Assembly (NCBI RefSeq): GCF_932526225.1
Contig: NC_064039.1
Coordinates: forward strand, 10,496,139 to 10,560,138
DNA from: Nematostella vectensis
Taxonomy: Eukaryota; Cnidaria; Anthozoa; Actiniaria; Edwardsiidae
Reading direction: 5' to 3'
Length of the DNA stretch: 64,000 nucleotides
Below are positions 15,110-25,650 of this stretch, one piece after another. Within the stretch, counting starts at the first letter, position 1, and every line of letters begins with the position of its first letter. The notes under the pieces are model-generated. The model was not told the DNA's origin. It saw nothing but the letters and a program-made list of their open reading frames with translations, and searched no databases. The translations under genes and the position numbers were made by a program.

Positions 15110-16960
15110 GATAAAGAGGTGTCACTTCTAGACAAGGAAGGCTAGGCATATTCGCATTATCAGGTCATGGAAGGTATGTGACCTGCATCTAAACCCGCCT
15201 CAAACGAATAACACGGGATTGCCGGCGGACATACAAGGTCTAAAATACATGACAACAAAACAGTACCACCTAAAACGGTTGCTAACATGGGGTATTGTCA
15301 TGAGTAAACAATAGAAAAACATCGTTTTAGATTATCTGCGATTACTGTAATTCAGTAAAAACAATCAATTAATGTACTAAGTAACTATTGATTAAAAAAT
15401 CTGGTCCAAATGAAAGGTTTAGTTGGTAAAGATTATTAATAATTTAGTTTTATGTAAAGGAAATATCGATATTTTCAAAAATAGTTCGTCTTACAGCTTC
15501 CCTGAGTCCGGGTCAAGTGGTCTCACGCATAAGTACACGACATAATGGCATCAAGCGACAACTTTTTTATCTACGGTATCCAATGACGACCGTTTATATC
15601 TCTATTTATTGTATATCTATCCTGAGTTTACAGTCCAACTTTATGAAGGCAGCTAAACTCACCAAACCAACAGAACATTACAAGAACTAAACTGCTGTAT
15701 CTTGGGTCTTTAGTTCTCTATTATCTTTGGCACAAAAAATGGAGCAGATGAATTTATGAGTAAACTTAAATCGACGACAAAGGAAGTTCATTGTAAAAGA
15801 TGAGTAGTGTGTTTTGAAGACGTTTGTACCGCATAAGTAAAAAGCTAGAAACGTCACGAACAAGACAAAATAGAGCGCCCGATACAAAATAATTTTTTTC
15901 CAGTACAAGGCTTAGACTGTAAACCGTCACACATATCCTATAAGCGTCTCTGCATAACAATTTGATATTTACTCTGGCTTTTCTTAAAAAAATGCCTTGT
16001 CGAATGACGTTTGTAGACCAAGTCGTATATCCTCTTAGGATTGTTTGGGTTCAAGAAGGCGCAATCCAGAGATGGAGAGAGTTAGACAGCTAATATAAAC
16101 TGCAGTGATAAGATGAGGTTTCACTTCAAATGGTCATTCAAGTATACTTTAGTATTGAATTGAAATGACAAGAAAACGCCCTGAACCTGATTTACAATTA
16201 ATTGTTTTCTATAGAAATATTCAGAGAAAATTACATAGATTCGTGTACTGTGCATGACACTAAGAGATCCTAACACTAAACATTATAATTCCACCCCTCT
16301 ACTTTGTCAATCGTGATTACAGGTGTTTGGCTATAGCTCCCATTACTGCCCAAATACTCACCCTAGCTCTCCAGTCCTGCGATCACTCCTGAGATATAGT
16401 TAATCTGCAAGATTTGCGGCACAAAGCCAGGGACTTGACCGAAAGAGTTGATAACCAAAATACCCACATAACAATGTTGTAACTGATACGAGGTCATTAA
16501 TATCGCGTTATCGCGTTGGTGAATGCCTGGGAAGGTCAAAGGCAATCGGCTGTAGGAGGATAAACATGGCGTCAAATATTGAGGAGTGTAGAAGTCCGCT
16601 CGTGAGGCCTAACAGGATTTGCTCGATTACCTCATTGTTCTATTGTATTTTAATATTCCTCCACAGCCAGAAATGTGATTGTACCGCAAAAGATTAGACA
16701 TGACGTAGTAAAAATGATATTTTTTAAGGGAAGGGAGGGACAGTGGGAGAAGAGGGGTTTACAGTGCTTAATTTTAACATAATATTAGAAGACAAAGGTA
16801 GAAAACGGAATTGTGTATTTGATTTTGAGTATTTTGTGACAAGTATTGCAGACTGATTGACAAAAATATTTAATTAGAAAACACAAATAAATAATATAGA
16901 CCTCCCTTATTTTTGGATTAGAGCCTTAGGTTTGCATGCCTGTCAATTAAAGATAATGCC
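15110..16960. other. AT-rich non-coding stretch
   Basis: No exon, RNA gene or ordered repeat could be supported here on either strand. Confidence 0.4.
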
Positions 16961-16969
16961 ATGACAGCG

Positions 16970-17568
16970 TATCCCTTAGTTTCTGTCTTTCAAGACGTCT
17001 GTACCACGCGTTGCTTGGGATAATGTCCACGGTAGTTTATTCGTTAGTTTACCTAGATGTTTGTACCACGCCTTGCTTGATATAGTCCACGATAGTTTAT
17101 CCTTTAGTCTACCAAGATAGATGTACCACGTCTTGCTTGGAATAATTTCCACGATAGTTTATATTCGTTTAGTCTACCAAGATGTTTGTACCACGGCTTC
17201 CTTGAGATAGTCCACGATAGATTATCCGTTAGTCAACCAAGATGGCTGTTCCACGCCTTGCTTGAGATAGTCCAAGATAGTTTATCCGTTAGTCTACCGA
17301 GATGTTTGAACCACGCCTTACTTGAGATAGTCCACGATAGATTATCCGTTAGTCTACCGAGATGTTTGAACCACGCCTTACTTGAGATAGTCCACCATAG
17401 ATTATCCGTTAGTCTACCAAGATGGCTGTACCACGCCTTGCTTGAGATTGTCCATGATAGTTTATCCGTTAGTCTACCAAGATGTTTGTATCACGCCTTG
17501 CTTGAGATAGTCCATGATAGTTTATCCGTTAGTCTACCAAGATGTTTGTACCACGCCTTGCTTGAGCT
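16970..17568. repeat. Tandem array, 60-bp unit, about 10 copies
   Basis: The unit contains TTTATCCGTTAGTCTACCAA followed by GATGTTTGTACCACGCCTTG and CTTGAGATAGTCCACGATAG. Copies at the left end are more diverged than those in the middle. Because 60 is a multiple of three, a frame stays open through the array and gives a 20-residue period, but there is no ATG start or flanking exon. It is not read as a gene. Confidence 0.9.
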
Positions 17569-17597
17569 TGACGTGGTACGACTTGCACTGTTGTCTT

Positions 17598-17718
17598 GGG
17601 CCGGTTCCTGGAAAGCAGGTTAGCCTAACCCAATCAAATATCAATACGATATTTGATTGGAAAAAAAGGGGCATTCACCTTAAGTTAAGCGTTAACTTAC
17701 TTTCCAGGAACCCGGCCC
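17598..17718. mobile_element. Small terminal-inverted-repeat element with internal hairpin
   Basis: The left end GGGCCGGTTCCTGGAAAG is mirrored at the right by CTTTCCAGGAACCCGGCCC. The interior holds a second hairpin, CCAATCAAATATC - 5 bases - GATATTTGATTGG. A related end (GGGCCCGGTTCCTAGAGAGC) occurs alone near 19188. There is no coding capacity; this is a MITE-like element. Confidence 0.75.
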
Positions 17719-17869
17719 TGTTGGTCAAGTCACATAGCCTGTTGTCAAAATCCCTTGCCGTTGTTCTGATGCACACTAAAGGACGTAGATTGTGCGTTCC
17801 TTTGGAGCATTCTCGGGAGCTGGGGTACCACTAGTAGAGGGCTCTTAAAGATATAAATCAAATGGTTAA

Positions 17870-18060
17870 AGGGTCTCTGACACAACCGCCATTTTGTCAT
17901 TCTAGCAAAATACCAAGAGCGAGAAGGCATCCATTTCCACCGGCTGATTTGAGAAAGCTAGTGCAATATTTTTCGAAATTGTAAAAATAGGTAAATATGT
18001 ATCAAAGTTTGTTTTAGATGGTTATTTTGAAATAACAACTTTGAATGAAAGCATGGTCGA
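17870..18060 (+). repeat. Dispersed element arm (CGCCATTTT family)
   Basis: It contains CCGCCATTTTGTCATTCTAG, GGCATCCATTTCCACCGGCT and a later ATGGTTATTTTGAAAT block, in the order seen at 995-1262 and 28796-28970. Confidence 0.65.
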
Positions 18061-18109
18061 TAATGAAAAATACTCACTGTCTACTTAAAACATATTTATC
18101 CCGGAAAGA

Positions 18110-18982
18110 CTATCCCATTTCGACCAATTTGTGGTCGAAATCCTGATGCGTAGCTTTACTAAAGAACACATTCGCACTAATTCCCGAGAGCCTGTAATCG
18201 GGAAAATGCATACAAGTTCTGTGGTTCTGTTCCTTAAACCTACCTCGAAAGATCTCATCCCTGAAGACAATACCCGCGTGATCACCATTCCCATCCAGAA
18301 ACACTTTTGCCTTCGATCCGTCCGGCCCTTTAATTGTACGGACCTGACCTTTTCCAGTGGCCCCAGTACCGATCCTCGTGGCGGTATCACCATCACCACT
18401 GGTCTCCTTAGTATTTGTTCCGTTACTATCCTCCTTCGATCCATGCGGCCCTTTAAACGTACGGACCCGAACTTTCCCAGTGGTCCCAGCACTGATCCTT
18501 GTGGCGGTATTACCATCACCACTGGTCTCCTTTTTAGTTGTTCCGTAACTGTCCTCCTTTGATCCGTCCGGTCCTTCAAACGTACGGGCCTGACCTTTCC
18601 CAATGGTCCCAGCACTGGCCCTCGTGGCAGCATCACCATTACCAATAGTTTCATCTTTATTTGGCTCGTCACTATCCTCTAACTTGTGAACCTCTCTCAT
18701 GCGGCCAAATGTAGTTTCAAGCATGGCAAGTTTGTCGGAGCTCCCACTTACGTCTTCTTTCTTCCACCCCTCTAATTCCCTCAAAGCGGACTTTTTAAGT
18801 GCAATTACTTCATTTTTGTCAGTGTTTAAATAATACTCTTCACTCATTTTCTGATTTTTCTTCTTATGAGCTAGTTCATCGGCCAAAGCTTTAAGTTCTC
18901 TGCCAAGTAACTCGCTTGATAACCCGGACGTTGTGTCTGTGTGACGAGTGTTAACGCGGGCTTTAGTAGGAGGAAGCATCAT
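18110..18982 (-). CDS. Unrecognised protein with 41-residue tandem repeats
   Basis: A single open frame from the ATG at 18982 to a stop at 18110 gives 290 residues; the frame is open further upstream without another ATG, so a 5' exon is possible (CAATAG at about 19030 could be an acceptor). Residues 20-110 are Lys/Glu-rich and probably helical. Residues of about 115-225 hold roughly three 41-residue repeats of the form SKED-G-KETSGDG-TATR-G-TGK-RT-KGPDG, also clear at DNA level between 18310 and 18672. The C-terminal 55 residues (starting FRDEIFRGRFKEQN) are non-repetitive. There is no signal peptide or membrane segment, and I do not recognise the family. Preservation of the frame across diverged repeats argues mildly for coding. 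Confidence 0.4.
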   Translation of the reverse strand: MMLPPTKARVNTRHTDTTSGLSSELLGRELKALADELAHKKKNQKMSEEYYLNTDKNEVIALKKSALRELEGWKKEDVSGSSDKLAMLETTFGRMREVHKLEDSDEPNKDETIGNGDAATRASAGTIGKGQARTFEGPDGSKEDSYGTTKKETSGDGNTATRISAGTTGKVRVRTFKGPHGSKEDSNGTNTKETSGDGDTATRIGTGATGKGQVRTIKGPDGSKAKVFLDGNGDHAGIVFRDEIFRGRFKEQNHRTCMHFPDYRLSGISANVFFSKATHQDFDHKLVEMG

Positions 18983-19045
18983 CACTAGCGGACTGATTTT
19001 CTTATCCTCCGCGCGCGCGCTCGGAGATGGCAGTCCTATTGACAA

Positions 19046-20350
19046 GGAAATCGTGGAATTGGTACAGAGTTCTATAAAAACGTATCCGTTTTTGCATATA
19101 CACCTATTTCAATTAAGGTTGCACCCGCGAATCGATGTATCGTAACCCGCAGTGGTTTATGGGTAACGTTCAAATGGCTGAATCCTGGGCCCGGTTCCTA
19201 GAGAGCAGGTAAGCGCTTATCCACGGATAAATATGGTTATCTGGTCTCTGAACGCCGTGTGAACGTAGGTACATAACCAGGAATGCTAAAACTTTCTAAG
19301 CCAGTGTTTGTTTTTATTTATGCTTAAGGTCTCGGTAAAGGTAAACGACGTGTCTGCGAAAAAAAAAAATTTCGCACCGCAATTTTCACTACATGTATAA
19401 ACTATATATCAAATACAAGATAAAAGATTGAATTATCTCCTGCAAGTTTTATTTTTGCAATAGCTAATTCCGTGTTTAAGGTTTGAGGCCTCAAACTCAA
19501 AAGTACGGAGTTTACTCTAGAGCGTAATGAACCTTCGAGTTATTGCGCATGCACTTGCACGTAATTGCATCTCAATGACAGATAGATGATCTACCAACGT
19601 GTCAATGCTGGAACTCTCATTTCTGGCGAAATTTGGACACGAAAAGTGCTATAAAAGCGATCTTCAGTCGAAAATCGAAAATTCCTCACACACTTTATGA
19701 CATGGCATAATTATCTATCAGATCCGATTTGAAGGTGATATCTTAAAACCCGTCGCGAGGTTACGCCCGGCAAGCTCGAGTACTCGCCTCAAAATAATAC
19801 GCTAGAAAAGCCAAAGATTTGGCGTGAATTTACGGTCAACAAGTCACGGGAAACAGCAAAGGACCATTTTAGCCGTCTTAGAATGCGATTTATGGAAAAA
19901 TTTTTTTGGAAAAAATAAAGTTTACGAACTATTGATACAGGTTTTGCAAAAATCACAAAAACAAACAGTGGTGTCAAATTTACCTTTATCAAGACCTTAA
20001 ATCATTATTTATTTGATGCCCATGAAGCAATGCAGGTTACGACACAGATTTCCCGATTGCAACCTTGAAATAGGTGCATAAATCTAACTGCAGAATGTAG
20101 TAGATTTTTCTCCAAGCTCATGCATGGCCGGCGTCTGCCAAATTTACCATGTGCCCCTATCCATGACCCTCTCACTTGTTACAAGGACATCGTCTTGCCA
20201 AATCCACTCTGCTAATGTAACATTCCTTCTATCATATTATATCCCCTCTCTCCACCTGTTCCCATGACACGCTCTTTATGATATACTCTATCTTTCCATA
20301 GCAGATAAATTCATGTTCCCCTTATCAAGACCCATTAACTTGTCTTCGTG
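19046..20350. other. Non-coding stretch
   Basis: No exon supported. A lone copy of the terminal sequence of the 17.6-kb element lies near 19188. The rest shows no structure I could interpret. Confidence 0.4.
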
Positions 20351-20359
20351 GCAAGCCGA

Positions 20360-20970
20360 TGTGGCACATCACAACAAATCTTTCTACCATCTACCCTCGA
20401 GGCCTCCTTACTTACTCACCTGTTCTGGTGACAAGCACCATTAAGTCCACCCATTCTATCCCATGTAAGTACTTCCTAGTGTTCCCCACCGCCAACAACC
20501 CATGCCAGATCCACGCATCCGTTCTCGCGAAATGGCCTCTAAAGCACGCATTATTCACTCCTTTCTTGTTGAACACCATCCAACAGCCGCCAACCCCTCC
20601 CCTCCCAGCCGCATGCAAGTCACACTCAACTATTCCTGGGAGATGACCTTCAGGACGTCCATCATTAATCGAGCCCTTGAAGAACGCCATAGAATCTCAA
20701 GAACACACAAGGGCACCCGGGACATGACCAACAAATACCACCTTAACTACCCTAGCCACATACCACAAGCAAAACCTACACACCCACTCCCGTGACTTCA
20801 TCATTATTCAGTCCACGCCTGCAACCTACACCTCAATCCTCCTTCCCCTGTATTAACCCCCCATGCAAGACACACCTATTTGTCCCTGTGACATGGCCTA
20901 CAAGGCATGACCAACCACACCTAGCCTTATGTCACTGAACAACCCCATCCTTCCTAATGCAATACCTACT
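20360..20970. repeat. Degenerate copies flanking the 94-bp array
   Basis: C-rich plus-strand sequence carries diverged versions of the 94-bp unit that follows. For example, GAGATGACCTTCAGGACGTC and a second CTTACTCACCTGTTCTGGTGAC block near 20408-20432 resemble the CACCCGTCCCTGTGAC-ATG-CCTTCA part of the unit. Frames open here on both strands are probably non-coding. Confidence 0.5.
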
Positions 20971-21735
20971 CACCCGTCCCTGTGTCATGGCCTTCAAGGT
21001 GTGACCAACAACACCTAGCCTTACGTCACTGAACAACCCCATCCTTCCTGATGCAATACCTACTCACCCGTCCCTGTGACATGACCTTCAAGGTGTGACC
21101 AACAACACCTAGCCTTACGTCACTGAACAACCCCATCCTTTCTGATGCAATACCTACTCACCCGTCCCTGTGACATGGCCTTCAAGGTGTGACCAGCAAC
21201 ACCTAGCCTTACGTCACTGAACAACCCCATCCTTCCTGATGCAATACCTACTCACCCGTCCCTGTGACATGGCCTTCAAGGTGTGACCAACAACACCTAG
21301 CCTTACGTCACTGAACAACCCCATCCTTCCTGATGCAATACCTACTCACCCGTCCCTGTGACATGGCCTTCAAGGTGTGACCAACAACACCTAGCCTTAC
21401 GTCACTGAACAACCCCATCCTTCCTGATGCAATACCTACTCACCCGTCCCTGTGTCATGGCCTTCAAGGTGTGACCAACAACACCTAGCCTTACGTCACT
21501 GAACAACCCCATCCTTCCTGATGCAATACCTACTCACCCGTCCCTGTGACGTGGCCTTCAAGGTGTGACCAACAACACCTAGCCTTACGTCACTGAACAA
21601 CCCCATCCTTCCTGATGCAATACCTACTCACCCGTCCCTGTGTCTGGCCTTCAAGGTGTGACCAACAACACCTAGCCTTACTCACTGAACAACCCCATCC
21701 TTCCTGATGCAATACCTACTCACCCGTCCCTGTGA
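20950..21735. repeat. Tandem array, 94-bp unit, about 9 copies, carrying splice-donor motifs
   Basis: Near-identical copies place CACCCGTCCCTG at 20971, 21065, 21159, 21253, 21347, 21441, 21535, 21629 and 21721. On the minus strand, the sense of the CAP gene, every unit reads CAGGGACGG|GTGAGTAGG, a strong donor consensus. The right-hand copy overlaps the 3' part of the last recognised CAP exon. The array thus appears to be a tandem duplication of an exon end plus the start of its intron. Confidence 0.9.
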
Positions 21736-23795
21736 CATGACCTTCAGCAATCGCTCCATCCATGCTGTTACCACTGACAGGCGTTTGAAGAGCCGAGTCT
21801 GTAATTTTGCTTGCATAAACCATGTCTGCATATGGTCTTATCGCAGTTTTCGTAGTGTTTTGCGGAGGTAGGCCTAATCCCGTGGGGGTGGTCGAAGTGG
21901 CGGAATTGTTCTGCGTAGTGGTTTCCGGTGCGGAATTATTTAAGCTTGAAAGCGAAGGTATAGGTCCTGATAAGGAGTACAAGAAAACTCAAGCTATTTT
22001 TTGTGAAAAATGCTTTTTTTTCTAGAACCTGTGTTCTAACCTTCTTGTAAAGAAAATGCACTAAAATTATATACTTTGAAATGTATCATCCTAGTGATAA
22101 TGTCGGGCGGTGAAACGGGCCGGTTTATCACGTGCAGTAGAAGCGGCTCTAATCCTGGTGCCCTTGTTAAGGGATCACCACACTGTTTTGAAAAGTTTTT
22201 GCACAGATCATAAACTCAGAAGCGTGGTCACCTTGACAGGGTGTTATCGAATCAGGATGCGAGAATCGTACTATCTGATTGCCATGACCTTCATCACTAC
22301 CCAATCAGCATGGAAAAGAAATGCGCTACACAATATGACGAAACAGCCAAGCTTTGGAGAGGTATTAATCTAGACTGTTATTTTCGCATCTTCATAGCCT
22401 CCTTTTTTTAAAAAAACAACAACTAGTTTTAATGGTCACGATAGCGCGTGTCGCATTGTCATTACCGAACGCAATTTTGTGATTTTTTCTAAAGGCACCT
22501 ACCTCCTTTTGGCGGGACATTGCTTATGAAGGCCTCTACCCCGCCCCGGTTTCCCCTCGGCTTGTATCTCGCCACAGTTATAAACCCATATCTCTTGCTG
22601 ACGGCTGTACCCAGGCCTAGCTCAGCCGTCCCCGCCCATACGAGCTGGGTGAAATGTTTGACCACTCCATCGGGGTCTTTGGAAGAGCCGCTATCAAAGT
22701 CATAGTTCTTTCTCTCGTCATACCACCGTTTGACCATCTCTCGGCAGAGCACACAGTTGTTAACAATGCGACCCTGGCATTTTGGCACGGCGGGTTTAAA
22801 GAAGGCAAGGTTTTCACCTACGGTGGGAAAGCAAAAAAAAAGTAGAATAATTTTTATTTCTCAGCTGTACTAAAAACCATCACCGCTTAAAACGAATGAA
22901 TGTTTGCTCTCATTTATTTTCCCATCAATGGCATCAGCTACGTTTAACTTGCCGCCAGTAAAATCTATCTTAATTTTAAAGAGCTCTTGCCAGGCATACA
23001 TTTGTTGTTGTTTTTCATTTTTACAATTGGAAAAAAAATTTAAAGACAAATTATTTGGAGGATTCTCAAAATAACAACATAAAACATATTTTCATACGTT
23101 ATTTAACAATTTCGGTTATTTACCAATATCGCAAGCTATCCCAAATTAGCCAATGGAAATGGATGCTTTTCTCGCACTTGATATTGCTAGGATGACGAAA
23201 TGGTGGCTCAAGAGACCCTTTAATAAGTGCGAGGGAACGATGGGAATGAAAGGGAATCACGAAGGCGGGTGGGTGATAGAAGTGGCTTTTAACAGTGTTT
23301 AGCGTTTAAGCACCTCGAATAGTTCTATCATCGTAAACATCAGGACTTGTTCTACTGGTGTTAATCCGTTATTTCACCCGCATGTACAACCATCAAGAAG
23401 CAGTGTTTGCATATCAGGTCAACCTATGGCACGTGCATGGGGCGTGGTTTGCCAGGGGTAGGGGGTATAAATCGATCTGAATTTCCCTACTCACCTATAT
23501 CATCATTTGTTTTGTCGTGCCGGAATAAGGTATTACAGGGATATTGGGCGTGTCTTTTTAAAGGGTGGGAAAGTGGTTGCATGAGTTCCCCCTCCCCCCC
23601 CCCCCCGCCCCCCATTACCTTCATCGTTACTTATAGCATCGTCGTGCCTCAACTCCTCCCTAGACGCGAGTTCATCCGCCCAGCGCTGCGCCTGCATTGC
23701 TAGACTGGGGGACCAGGTCAGCGGCGGCACCCCATGCTGGGCACGGTAAGAGTTGTGTGCCTCAAGGCAGTCATCGTCAAACGGGTCGAGGCGGA
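21716..23795 (-). CDS. CAP/SCP-domain protein, GAPR-1-like (first exon not found)
   Basis: Three exons join with phase-1 introns: 23795-23619, 22817-22503 and 21966-21716. The first begins LDPFDDDCLEAHNSYRAQHG, the AHN-YR-HGV-PL start of CAP domains. The second opens with GENLA, then has CREMVKRWYDERKNYDF and HFTQLVWAGTAELGLG, the CAP signature with its His and Glu. The order and spacing resemble the Golgi-associated plant-pathogenesis-related protein GAPR-1 rather than secreted allergen-type CAPs. Known members bind lipid or cholesterol; that is inference here. The third exon adds a Thr/Asn/Pro-rich tail and stops within the 94-bp array; it could instead be spliced at ACGG|GTGAGT four codons earlier. 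The N-terminal coding exon, which would settle whether a signal peptide exists, was not recognised upstream. Confidence 0.87.
23040..23245 (-). repeat. Dispersed element arm (CGCCATTTT family), reversed
   Basis: Reverse-orientation copy in the CAP intron, recognisable by GCCAATGGAAATGGATGCTT and GCTAGGATGACGAAATGG. Confidence 0.65.
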
Positions 23796-24079
23796 CTGGT
23801 GAGAAATGGTTACTTGAGTAACTGAGCGTTGCTCGATGCAAAGGGGAAATGTGAGAACGAGAAAGGGGATCCGCAGGAACATGTTGAATGCCATTCGAGG
23901 TTATAAATGGAAGTTTTTCGACGCATGATGTGTTCTAATCCCCTGACCTCAACTCCATTTCTGAATGCATGTAAACCTAGGCTTTTAAACGACTTTACGC
24001 TGGTCGAATGATATATGGCGTATGGGAAAGTATTGACAATTATTATTGTACATACTAGCGAGGAAAAGTACAAACATGT

Positions 24080-25640
24080 CTGGAATTACGAAAATGTAAA
24101 GTTTACAATGACTACCGGGCCTAAAATTTAGCATTTTAATCTGTGTAGTTTGACATATTTTTTTCCAGCACGATCAACCTTGGGTTATTGTCAATGGATT
24201 GTTATTAGGAATTTAATGGTTTAGGGCATATAACGAGATTTTTTTAAATTCATTGAAATGTGCTCCCCTATTATTGATAGCAATATAAACTTATAAGCGG
24301 TAAAAGATGTATGGGGTGCAGTGGTCAACCTGTATCGAAATGGACGCAAGGACACTTCCTAACGTCACTGACAAACAAGATACCTGCTCACACAACACAA
24401 AACATGACTCTTCATTCGTTAATGAATATCAACCAACCTGACTTGGAGGCAAGCACGCCACAAGAAATGGAACAAACTAGAATGACAAGGCACACCCTTA
24501 CTTCCATAGGTTATAGCAGAAGTATAACGCAAAGCTGAATTTAAAGCGGAGAGAACAGACACCGTATCATTGCTGTGACCAAGTTCTTGTAGCCGGGAAA
24601 TGTGCTCTGAGCTATGACGGGGCGACAGGTAGTCTTTCTGTTCGTGGTTTATTTGGGATGCCCCATTGGCCCAATCGAATGCATGGGTAGATTTATTAGC
24701 ACTGAAGACTAGATAGCTTCATTCGCTTTATTCTACGAATGAAAATAAAATAAAAAACTAAGGTAAAAGGATAAGAAAGAAATAGTAGAAGTCTTCTCCA
24801 TAAATGCGACAGGTACCAGTAGATTAAGCTAATAGCGTTTGTTTAATTTGTAATTAAAATTACAATTTAACTCTATCGAAAATCGCCATAAAGAGTCATT
24901 TGTCTATATATTTAAATTCCCTTGTGTTACCGTAAGTCCAAGCTTCCAATCAAGAAATCTAAAAATGCATTCCCAGCACGTGGTGTGCTTTGGCAGTTGC
25001 CATGGCTACAAGCGTTAAAGAGTAGGAGATTGGGGTCGAGACATTTTTGATGTTCTGATCAATCAAAATCAAGAGCAGCGGGTAATGAATGGAGAAGAAC
25101 AATAACACCCATTGGATGAGCGGGTGGCAAGCAACCTTTATTGGCGCTAAGAAGGGAGCGTCGGAAAAAAGACCATGCAAGAAAAATAAAAAGATACGAT
25201 ATGAAATATCCCAACGAGAAGAGTTGGAAATTATTATCTATATAGATGTTATAGACTTACATGGCATTAGGTAGCAATAAAAACAAGTAGTACTGAGATG
25301 GCAAAGTAAATAAAAGTAACAAAAAAAAGAACGTTTAGTTCTGTGTTTTCAAATTTCCCCGTTTGTGCCAGAAAGTAATTCCTCGAATGAAACCTAGTGC
25401 CGAAACTCCATCAGTCACGACAGCTTTTAATCCAGTGCGTTATGTCACCGTCTCCCTATTTGTTTCCTTGGCCCTGATGGAGCCCGTATAATACAAACTA
25501 TCCGGTTGTTTGGCGATTGCCTCAGGTACATGTCATGATGATTAATAATTCAGCGCTCAGTTTTGCCCTTTTGTTCATCCACCGCGACCCAGAACTAGAG
25601 CCGAGCAAAGGGTTTTAGATTTTTCCTCTGTTGGCGTATG
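24080..25640. other. Intergenic stretch between CAP gene and lectin gene
   Basis: No exon supported. It lies between the 5' side of the minus-strand CAP gene and the start of the plus-strand lectin gene, so promoters of both may lie here and a missing CAP first exon may also be hidden. Confidence 0.4.
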
Positions 25641-25650
25641 CTCTAGGAGG

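Noticed and set aside
17186-17623. 145-residue open frame with 20-residue period
   Set aside because: It runs through the 60-bp tandem array, has no ATG, and stays open only because the unit is a multiple of three.
20359-20795. Pro/Thr-rich frames on both strands
   Set aside because: Derived from degenerate copies of the 94-bp unit; no family or splice support.
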